Part shown: in pieces, positions 6,359 to 11,610 of the stretch
Layout: every line of letters begins with the position of its first letter
Position numbering within the stretch: position 1 is the first letter of the stretch
Assembly: GCA_023437485.1 (NCBI GenBank)
Contig: JAEZGB010000163.1
Location: 1-12,858, forward strand
Source of the DNA: Bacteroidota bacterium
GTDB taxonomy: Bacteria; Bacteroidota; Bacteroidia; Flavobacteriales; Flavobacteriaceae
DNA: 12,858 nucleotides
Direction of reading: 5' to 3'
Translations under genes and position numbers: made by a program
The notes under the pieces: generated by a model
Seen by the model: the letters and a program-made list of their open reading frames with translations, nothing else
What the model was told of the DNA's origin: nothing
The model's database searches: none

Positions 6359-6769
6359 CTACTTCCGGACTGCAAGCCGGCCTCCAAGGATTGCCATCGG
6401 CATATAGGCCAAAAGCAGGTCGCAGACCGTATACCACATGGGCGACGAAAGCATTACCACGCTGGCAATTCCGCCCAGGAGAAAGAAAATTCCAATACCC
6501 AATGCAATTTTCATTCGTTTGTAGGCCGCCAACATCGCAGCGGTAAAAGCTCCTGCCAGGGTGCCCAAAGCATGCGCCAGGAATGGAAAAATATAATGTT
6601 TCGGTTCAAACAGGTGCATGCCTGCTTTTAGCCCTTCGGGTGTGCTGATGTCAACTCCTGAAGGAGGCGGGATGATGGACGGTCCCAGTGTGATGATTCC
6701 CATATTTACCATGGAACCAATGACAATCCCTCCAATCACGGCCAGGATATTCCTGATTATTGGATTCAT
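6359..6769 (-). CDS. Conserved four-helix membrane protein (136 aa)
   Basis: The product is an integral membrane protein with four probable transmembrane segments at about 6-27, 58-82, 87-107 and 110-130. A loop between the first and second has the pattern IPPPSGVD...GLKAGMHLF, and the second helix begins with FPFLAHALGTLAGA. I recognise this pattern from a small conserved membrane family frequent in Bacteroidota, but no biochemical function is known to me. An upstream in-frame ATG at 6826 would add 19 residues and run into the SRAP gene. I prefer the ATG at 6767-6769 because the first transmembrane helix starts right after it and a consensus-like -7 box lies 20 bp upstream. The gap to the SRAP stop is 28 bp, so it can be read both from that unit and from its own promoter. 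Confidence 0.87.
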   Translation of the reverse strand: MNPIIRNILAVIGGIVIGSMVNMGIITLGPSIIPPPSGVDISTPEGLKAGMHLFEPKHYIFPFLAHALGTLAGAFTAAMLAAYKRMKIALGIGIFFLLGGIASVVMLSSPMWYTVCDLLLAYMPMAILGGRLAVRK

Positions 6770-6788
6770 AATATTTGGTGTTAGAGTA

Positions 6789-6796
6789 CAAATATA
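6789..6796 (-). promoter_or_regulatory. Candidate -7 box for the four-helix membrane protein gene
   Basis: The minus strand reads TATATTTG, a full match to TAnnTTTG, 19 bp before the ATG at 6769 in the short gap after the SRAP gene. No TTG -33 element is visible at 17-20 bp, where the DNA is already coding. Confidence 0.4.
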
Positions 6797-6797
6797 A

Positions 6798-7421
6798 TCA
6801 AGTGGGAAATACGATAAGCCGCGCATCGTAATTTGGATAACCGAAGCTTTCGGGCGGGTTGGAAGCGTTCAGCCAGGCCTGCTCATCACCTGGATTCAGC
6901 ATCAGCGGCATTCGAAGTTTATTGTTGTGCACATAACGCATCTGAGGGTTTGCCGCAGTGGTCACGATGGTAAAGGTATTGCGCGATTTGCCATCGCCAA
7001 GGGTTTGTCGCGAATAAAGCCCGGCAAAGGCAAAGGCTTCCGCTTCGGCATGGTGGATCTCAAATTTTTGTTTCGACTTGCCTTTTGGATCGTTCCATCG
7101 CCATTCATAGTAACCTGTTGCCAGCACCAAGCAACGATTGTTGACCGAATCGCGAAAAGCGGGTTTGTCATTAAGGGATTCAACCCTCGCGTTTAGGGTA
7201 TTTTTTCGGATTTCGATCTCACGGCTCCAGGGAGGAATCAGTCCCCAATGATACTCCAGTGAAACCCTCGAAGGTAATTCGGCCAAAATCACGGGAAGTA
7301 CAGGATATTCAAAACCGTTGAATTCGGCCGCAGGAACAAACCCGGCAGGATCGGCCAGGTTCGCGTTGAACCGTTTTGCCAATTTGCGTATGTCCATTTT
7401 CATTTCGACGCGATAGCACAT
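6798..7421 (-). CDS. SRAP (YedK/HMCES-type) abasic-site-protecting protein
   Basis: The 207-residue product has all hallmarks of the SRAP family. Cys2 becomes the N-terminal nucleophile after Met removal and forms a thiazolidine crosslink with abasic sites in single-stranded DNA. The NARVE motif (77-81) and YYEW with Glu106 follow. His165 lies in YVHNN and is followed by RMP (170-172). In YedK and HMCES the equivalent Asn, Glu and His residues bind DNA and catalyse formation and reversal of the crosslink. The length is normal for the family. The start ATG is fixed by the MCYR N-terminus. It lies 9 bp downstream of the DUF4256 gene and 28 bp upstream of the membrane-protein gene, so co-transcription is likely. 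No lexA-like box was recognised nearby. Confidence 0.96.
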   Translation of the reverse strand: MCYRVEMKMDIRKLAKRFNANLADPAGFVPAAEFNGFEYPVLPVILAELPSRVSLEYHWGLIPPWSREIEIRKNTLNARVESLNDKPAFRDSVNNRCLVLATGYYEWRWNDPKGKSKQKFEIHHAEAEAFAFAGLYSRQTLGDGKSRNTFTIVTTAANPQMRYVHNNKLRMPLMLNPGDEQAWLNASNPPESFGYPNYDARLIVFPT

Positions 7422-7430
7422 GACCTGAAA

Positions 7431-7961
7431 CTAAATTTCAACGAGAAATCGCACGCCCCTGGAAGCATAGTAAGATTGTGCTCCGTTGTGATAGACAAAA
7501 GTACGCCCGTACCTAAAATCGCCAAAGAGCGCGCCCCCGAGTGAGCGTATTTCATCGGGCGTGGCAAGCCAGGAGGATGTTTTGGTATCAAAAGGGCCAA
7601 CTGCCTGCAGCAACTCATAATCCGATTCGGTGAGAAGGCAGGCGCCAATTTCACGGGCTAAACTAACCGCGCTTCCCTTGGGTTTGTGTTCTTTTCTTGA
7701 ATCCAATGCCTGCTGGTCATAACAGAGGCTCCGGCGCCCCGACGGGCTTTCGTCCGAACAATCGCAATAGATGATCTCCCCGGAGGGCCGCCTGCCAATG
7801 GCATCGGGTTCGCCGCCGGAATTTTCCATCAGTTCAAGAGTCTTTAATTTGTTAGGCTGTTTCGCTAACCCGGAGCGGACTTCTTCCCACCCGATGGATT
7901 CGTGACGATGCATATTCTGGTCAAATCGATCCTTCAGAACCTGCAGGAATTCTGGCTTCAT
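7431..7961 (-). CDS. DUF4256 family protein
   Basis: The 176-residue product matches the DUF4256 family along its whole length. Family features are MHRHESIGWEEV near the N-terminus, a GGEPDAIGR block (about 49-57), DCSDESPSGRRSLCYDQQAL, the central FDTKTSSW and the C-terminal GGALFGDFRYGRTFVYHNGAQSYYASRG. The motif with acidic residues, two Cys and Ser/Arg is highly conserved and may form an active or binding site, but the activity is not established. No signal peptide is present, so it is cytosolic. The ATG at 7959-7961 follows the stop of the small helical protein gene with a 5-bp gap, and the SRAP gene follows after 9 bp. The neighbour hints at nucleic-acid or stress metabolism, but that is context only. 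Confidence 0.94.
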   Translation of the reverse strand: MKPEFLQVLKDRFDQNMHRHESIGWEEVRSGLAKQPNKLKTLELMENSGGEPDAIGRRPSGEIIYCDCSDESPSGRRSLCYDQQALDSRKEHKPKGSAVSLAREIGACLLTESDYELLQAVGPFDTKTSSWLATPDEIRSLGGALFGDFRYGRTFVYHNGAQSYYASRGVRFLVEI

Positions 7962-7966
7962 CCGGG

Positions 7967-8170
7967 TTATTTGTTGAAAATGTCACCCAATTTTCCCGCG
8001 ATGTCGCCAAGTCCGCCTGTATCGCCGCCGTTAATAAAACCTTCAATATTCTCGGCCATGCCGGGCGGAAGCTTGTCTTTCAGAAAGTGAATGACAGTGT
8101 TTACTGCCGTAGCAGCCTGATCATGTGAAATGCCGGTTTTGTCGGCGACCATCTTGATTAAAGTTTCCAT
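7967..8170 (-). CDS. Small helical protein, DUF2267-like (67 aa)
   Basis: The product is 67 residues. It has an N-terminal helical part (about 1-47) with KTGISHDQAATAVNTVIHFLKDKLP, then a Gly/Asp-rich linker, then an amphipathic C-terminal segment (GKLGDIFNK). This arrangement is typical of short proteins annotated as DUF2267-like or unnamed in Bacteroidota, where a 'TGIs..qA..AV..v..flkdkLP' pattern recurs. The function is unknown and the location is probably cytosolic. It is the first gene of the four-gene unit leading to DUF4256 and SRAP. An 8-bp inverted repeat and a -7-like sequence lie just upstream (8174-8201). Confidence 0.82.
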   Translation of the reverse strand: METLIKMVADKTGISHDQAATAVNTVIHFLKDKLPPGMAENIEGFINGGDTGGLGDIAGKLGDIFNK

Positions 8171-8173
8171 TGC

Positions 8174-8201
8174 CGTAAATTTTGATTCGTCCTAATTTAC
8201 G
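8174..8201. promoter_or_regulatory. Inverted repeat and -7-like element upstream of the DUF4256/SRAP unit
   Basis: CGTAAATT (8174-8181) and AATTTACG (8194-8201) are perfect 8-bp inverted arms around a 12-nt spacer, only a few bases before the ATG at 8170. The right arm carries TAAATTAG on the minus strand (8192-8199), one mismatch from TAnnTTTG, 21 bp before the start codon. The same two sequence modules reappear in another order upstream of the DUF1801/AlkD unit (10109-10141). Confidence 0.35.
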
Positions 8202-8220
8202 ATTTTTAAATGCTCTGCCG

Positions 8221-8841
8221 CTATTTTTTTGTCACCGACTCCAGTACAGGAAGATGGATGTGGAATTTGACCGCGATCAACCGGAGCACAATAACCGTTA
8301 GTGCCGCGATCAGCTCGATCAGACTCTCGCGCAGTCCAAGTTGGGCGCACCCGAAATACATCAGGCCACCGGCAATGCAAGTAAGGGCATAAATGTCTTT
8401 TCGGAACAGGAGCGGAACCTCGTTTAGCAATACATCGCGCATAACGCCGCCAACTGACCCGGTTATGGTTCCCATCGCAATGCACACCCAAAATGGCAGC
8501 CCGGCCGCGATACTTTTGGTAATTCCCCCCACGGTAAACAGCCCCAGCCCGATGGCGTCAAACATAAACAAGGTCGCGCCAAGCTTAAAAAGCCTTCCCT
8601 TGAAGATAAGCGCTGCCACCAAAGCCACCGCCGTGGTGATGATGTATTTGGGATCCTGCATCCAAAAAGGCGTGACGTCAAGCAGCAGGTCCCGCACCGT
8701 CCCGCCGCCAATTGCGGTTGCTAACCCAATGATATATGCTCCAAACCAGTCAATGTTTTTGCCCGAAGCCAAACGGATCCCGCTAATGGCAAAAGCAAAA
8801 GTTCCCAACAAGCCCAGAAATATTGTGAATCCTTCTTCCAT
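8221..8841 (-). CDS. TRIC-type (UPF0126/YicG-like) membrane channel
   Basis: The 206-residue product belongs to the bacterial TRIC (trimeric intracellular cation channel, UPF0126) family. It has about seven transmembrane helices built as two inverted repeats, each with a Gly-rich motif before a conserved Arg-Asp. The first is IGGGTVRDLLLD (about 44-55) and the second is GSVGGVMRDVLLNEVP (about 128-143). Prokaryotic TRIC proteins form homotrimers that conduct K+ and Na+ in the inner membrane, and their physiological role is not settled. The length and motif spacing are normal. The ATG at 8839-8841 overlaps the TAA of a small upstream ORF (TAATG), suggesting translational coupling. It is the last gene of a compact unit with DUF1801 and AlkD. 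Confidence 0.96.
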   Translation of the reverse strand: MEEGFTIFLGLLGTFAFAISGIRLASGKNIDWFGAYIIGLATAIGGGTVRDLLLDVTPFWMQDPKYIITTAVALVAALIFKGRLFKLGATLFMFDAIGLGLFTVGGITKSIAAGLPFWVCIAMGTITGSVGGVMRDVLLNEVPLLFRKDIYALTCIAGGLMYFGCAQLGLRESLIELIAALTVIVLRLIAVKFHIHLPVLESVTKK

Positions 8842-8996
8842 TAACTGCGAGGCCTGATTTGAAGTGATTTTTTAATCATGTGCGTGAACTTGCGATTGGT
8901 TGGATACCGCCGATGAGTGGTGATATTGTTGAAAATCAACGCAGTGCAAAGCAGAATAATTGCCCCCAAAAGCGGACAAATTATTTGGTTTTTCAT
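8841..8996 (-). CDS. Putative 51-aa single-pass membrane protein, coupled to the TRIC gene
   Basis: A 51-codon frame runs from the ATG at 8994-8996 to the TAA at 8841-8843. It encodes an N-terminal hydrophobic helix (about 5-22, IICPLLGAIILLCTALIF) followed by a strongly basic tail rich in Arg, Lys and His (RRYPTNRKF, MIKKSLQIRPRS). It could be a small bitopic protein with its positive tail in the cytoplasm. Its stop overlaps the TRIC start as TAATG, and its start lies 9 bp after the AlkD stop. It therefore fills the gap between two otherwise well-separated genes with no space left over. I recognise no family. The evidence is positional and compositional, and chance remains possible for so short a frame. 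Confidence 0.5.
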   Translation of the reverse strand: MKNQIICPLLGAIILLCTALIFNNITTHRRYPTNRKFTHMIKKSLQIRPRS

Positions 8997-9005
8997 TCTA
9001 AATAG

Positions 9006-9671
9006 TTATCCATCCTGACGTTTTGCCATGGCATTGATCCAAATTGGCGCAAATGGCGATGTACATCCTTTTGAAACTGGAAAATCGCGATAAATCCCAA
9101 GTTTTTCACCAATGTCAATGGCTCGCTGGCGCCAGGGCAAATGATAAATCCCGATGTTGGCCAAGGCTGTGTTCATGGTCCACTGAACTTCGGGATCGGC
9201 CTTTGGCATTGTGGCTTCCAACTCGTTGAGTACTTCATCGAGGTTCAGGCCAGATGCGCCGCGGGCAATTACGCCGGCGGTCAGGCTCCAGGCCGAACGC
9301 AGCCCCCATTTGTTATCGGACTTCAGCCCCAGTTTGCGGATATCTTCTCTCTGCGGATGATCCTTGAGAAGGTAATTGTTGAACCAATCGGCCACATGCG
9401 CAAAGTCTGTCATTTCGGCCCGCCGAATAAGTTCGTCAGGGGTGAGTTCCGATGGTTTGGCAATGAGGCAGGACAACATCTGCGCGTCGGCATTGCCGGT
9501 TTGCCACAACTCAAGTGATAGCGCCGGATCAACCTTGATTTTTTTTGCCAAAGCCCGGATGTCGCCAAGTTTAACGCCGAAAGTATTGGTGGCGCCATAT
9601 TTTTTATTGTGCGCCAGGGTAGAGGGATTGCTCCTGGCCTGCAATTCAGTGAGAACCTCGTTTTTGGTCAT
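9006..9671 (-). CDS. DNA alkylation repair protein, AlkD-like
   Basis: The 221-residue product is helical throughout and fits the DNA alkylation repair (AlkD/AlkC superfamily) group of HEAT-like repeat glycosylases, which remove alkylated bases such as 3-methyladenine and 7-methylguanine. Recognisable features are the N-terminal KYGATNTFGVKLGDIRALAKK (about 24-44), the WFNNYLL segment near 96-102, a Trp- and Arg-containing stretch KWGLRSAW (121-128), and the signature YRDFPVSKGCTSPFAPIW near the C-terminus (194-211). Members of this subgroup may differ from Bacillus AlkD in catalytic detail, and I have not matched its active-site residues one by one. The ATG sits one base after the DUF1801 stop. 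A DUF1801 gene next to an alkylation repair gene suggests shared expression. Confidence 0.92.
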   Translation of the reverse strand: MTKNEVLTELQARSNPSTLAHNKKYGATNTFGVKLGDIRALAKKIKVDPALSLELWQTGNADAQMLSCLIAKPSELTPDELIRRAEMTDFAHVADWFNNYLLKDHPQREDIRKLGLKSDNKWGLRSAWSLTAGVIARGASGLNLDEVLNELEATMPKADPEVQWTMNTALANIGIYHLPWRQRAIDIGEKLGIYRDFPVSKGCTSPFAPIWINAMAKRQDG

Positions 9672-9672
9672 G

Positions 9673-10095
9673 TTATTTATTTATGGCATTGCTGATCAAT
9701 TTTGCCAGGACTTCTCGGTCAACATCGGCCAGGCGATCCAGGTAAAGACAACCTGCTCCCGTTTTGTGCTTCCCCAATTTTGAAAGCAACTCCGAGTGTT
9801 GGTTGATGTCGATTGCCAGGTGTACCGAAATGTTTGATTTGCGAAGTGCGAGTCCAACCAGGAACCAGTCAACCTCGCGGCCGGTTTTTTCGCTTCTGTA
9901 TCTTTTTTGGCCAAAGCCTATGATCGAGTTTCCCCACATGACGGGTTCCTCGCCCGAAAGCTCCCGCATCATTTCAAGCAATATAAAGGCGTCATCCCGG
10001 CGCGGGCCTTCAGGTTGACTAAGCAGGAAATCGCGGGGGGCGATTTCCGTTGGCCGGGTTTTGATCTGGACCAATTTGGATTTAGGTTGTGGCAT
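9673..10095 (-). CDS. DUF1801 family protein (second copy)
   Basis: The 140-residue product shows the DUF1801 pattern. After a basic N-terminus come an acidic helix (DDAFILLEMMRELSGEEPV), MWGNSIIGFG (about 53-62), RSEKTGREVDWFLVGLALRK (about 67-86) and the C-terminal KLGKHKTGAGCLYLDRL (about 106-122), a hallmark of one DUF1801 subgroup. No enzymatic role is established. The first gene of a tight minus-strand unit, it is followed after 1 bp by the AlkD-like gene. The ATG at 10093-10095 is chosen because a -7-like TAAATTTA (10113-10120) lies upstream and the nuclease gene ends at 10141. Compared with the DUF1801 gene at 5028-5453, it belongs to a clearly different subgroup. Confidence 0.9.
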   Translation of the reverse strand: MPQPKSKLVQIKTRPTEIAPRDFLLSQPEGPRRDDAFILLEMMRELSGEEPVMWGNSIIGFGQKRYRSEKTGREVDWFLVGLALRKSNISVHLAIDINQHSELLSKLGKHKTGAGCLYLDRLADVDREVLAKLISNAINK

Positions 10096-10108
10096 GGCTT
10101 TTAATAAG

Positions 10109-10141
10109 GTCCTAAATTTACGGCAAATTTTGATTTCTCCT
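10109..10141. promoter_or_regulatory. Candidate promoter/regulatory element upstream of the DUF1801-AlkD unit
   Basis: Two short modules occur here. GTCCTAAATTTACG is at 10109-10122 and AAATTTTGATTtcTCCT is at 10125-10141. Near copies of both are found at 8177-8201, with the order exchanged. On the minus strand the first module gives TAAATTTA (10113-10120), one mismatch from TAnnTTTG, 17 bp before the ATG at 10095. The second module touches the stop codon of the upstream nuclease gene. Function is inferred only from recurrence and position. Confidence 0.33.
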
Positions 10142-11520
10142 TAGCTACATTCGGCGATCGCCACAGCTGATTTTACCCGCATGGGAAATTTCTGCGCGTG
10201 GGTTAAAGCGAGCTGAACCGCATATTGGTTGCCCGGATACCGAACCAGAAAGTTTTTTAACTGATCGATACCGCCAATCTGCTCATGGACTGGAAAATAA
10301 CCCATGCCGTAAAAATCGCCGTCTTCAATCAGAACGCAACTTTTTTCGCTCAGGTCCCGGCCGTTGTCGATGATGGCAAAAGTGGGCCGTTTACTGAGAA
10401 GGTCCTGGATTGCCGTTTCAACGCGAGAATTATGTTCAGAGCATCCGGGAAGCGGACGGGAATCGTCAATCCGCATCAAATCGTCCGGCACGGTACCAAA
10501 CTGGCAAAACCGGGTGTCGATTTGATGTTCGGCTGCAAGTTTGACCAGTGCCGAAACGGCGGCATGTTGGCTGTGAAAAGGCATTACACACCGCTGGAGC
10601 CGTGACAATTTTCCCACGGCCAGGTACCGGTGACCGCTGCGGGCCTCGTACTCAAAAAGCCCGAATTTGGGCTCGAAACGCTTTAATGCGCGGTTGTGTT
10701 TTGGCCAAAGCCGACGGATTTCACTGCATTCCAACAAGAGCGCGATAAGCTCAGTGGCGCATACTTCAAATGTTATTGAGAAGATGTCGCGCAGAAAATT
10801 TTGCCGTTGCGGATTGATATTGTGCCCGGTGAAATGCGACGACACCCGGCTCTTTAAGTTGATGGCTTTTCCCACATACACTACTTTGCCGGCCCGATCA
10901 TGAAAGTAATACACACCCGGGCTACGGGGCAGCACATCAAAATCGCTTTTTGGGACATTGGGCGGCAAACGGCATTCGGCCGAACCTTTTCGGAGCAGGC
11001 CCTCGAGATCGCCCCGTTGGTCCCATTCGCTTAATTTTGAAAACAAAAGCGCGGTTGCGTCAGCATCCCCGCCCGCCCGGTGCCGGTTGTGGTGCGGAAT
11101 TTCAAGGGCTTGGCAAAGATTGGCCAGGGCATAGGAGCGAAGCCCCGGGCAAATCCTTCGGGCCGCGCGTACCGTACACAGTTTTGGCGCAGTCCAATTG
11201 ATCCCGGCCTGCTGCAACTGGTGGCGCACAAACGAATAATCAAAGTTGACATTGTGCGCAACAAAAACGCGGTTCCTGAGCATTGCATGGACTGTTGGAG
11301 CGAGGTCATCAAAAACAGGAGCATCGCGTACCATATCATTGGAAATGCCTGTAAGCGCGAAAATTGGCAGGGGGATTTCCTTTTCAGGATTTACCAGTGT
11401 TTCCCAACGTTCCACAATCCGGGAACCGTCGTGGATTACGATGGCTATTTCAGTAATCCGGCTACCGCCCGCATATCCACCGGTAGTTTCAATATCGACT
11501 ATCGCAAATTCAACTTTCAC
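10141..11520 (-). CDS. DEDDh exonuclease fused to a GIY-YIG (UvrC/Cho-like) nuclease
   Basis: The product has two nuclease modules. The N-terminal DnaQ-like part shows all DEDDh motifs: DIETTG with Asp9 and Glu11, HNVNFDYSF with Asp94, and HRAGGDADA with His147 and Asp152 (numbers from the GTG start). It is expected to remove nucleotides 3' to 5'. The second part is a GIY-YIG domain, with GVYYF at about 202-206, VVYVGKAINLKSR at about 213-225 and downstream Glu residues in ELIALLLE, as in UvrC and Cho. A C-terminal region of about 200 residues has no motif I can name. The fusion is known in Bacteroidota and suggests DNA excision repair or end processing. No ATG is available in frame. GTG at 11518-11520 gives MKVEFAIVDIETTGG, and TTG at 11533-11535 would add five residues. 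It appears to be transcribed on its own. Confidence 0.94.
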   Translation of the reverse strand: MKVEFAIVDIETTGGYAGGSRITEIAIVIHDGSRIVERWETLVNPEKEIPLPIFALTGISNDMVRDAPVFDDLAPTVHAMLRNRVFVAHNVNFDYSFVRHQLQQAGINWTAPKLCTVRAARRICPGLRSYALANLCQALEIPHHNRHRAGGDADATALLFSKLSEWDQRGDLEGLLRKGSAECRLPPNVPKSDFDVLPRSPGVYYFHDRAGKVVYVGKAINLKSRVSSHFTGHNINPQRQNFLRDIFSITFEVCATELIALLLECSEIRRLWPKHNRALKRFEPKFGLFEYEARSGHRYLAVGKLSRLQRCVMPFHSQHAAVSALVKLAAEHQIDTRFCQFGTVPDDLMRIDDSRPLPGCSEHNSRVETAIQDLLSKRPTFAIIDNGRDLSEKSCVLIEDGDFYGMGYFPVHEQIGGIDQLKNFLVRYPGNQYAVQLALTHAQKFPMRVKSAVAIAECS

Positions 11521-11577
11521 TATTTGATAACGCAAAACAAGACATATTATTAAGCGCCATTAATGTTAAGGTCCTGG

Positions 11578-11605
11578 AAAAAAAAGCGGCGCTTTTACAC
11601 GCCGC
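11578..11605 (-). terminator. Intrinsic terminator after the CotH-like gene
   Basis: The minus strand has GCGGCG (11600-11605) and CGCCGC (11586-11591) as a 6-bp GC stem around an 8-nt loop, followed by eight T residues (11578-11585 on the plus strand as A). It begins 5 bp after the TAA at 11611-11613. Confidence 0.88.
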
Positions 11606-11610
11606 CTGGA

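Noticed and set aside
6770..6826. Longer start for the four-helix membrane protein at 6826
   Set aside because: It would overlap the SRAP gene and add a non-helical leader of 19 residues. The ATG at 6769 sits directly before the first membrane helix and after a -7-like box.
8393..8857. 154-codon plus-strand frame with many Ser, Pro and Ile residues
   Set aside because: It is antisense to the TRIC gene, and its composition is what the reverse of a membrane-protein gene gives.
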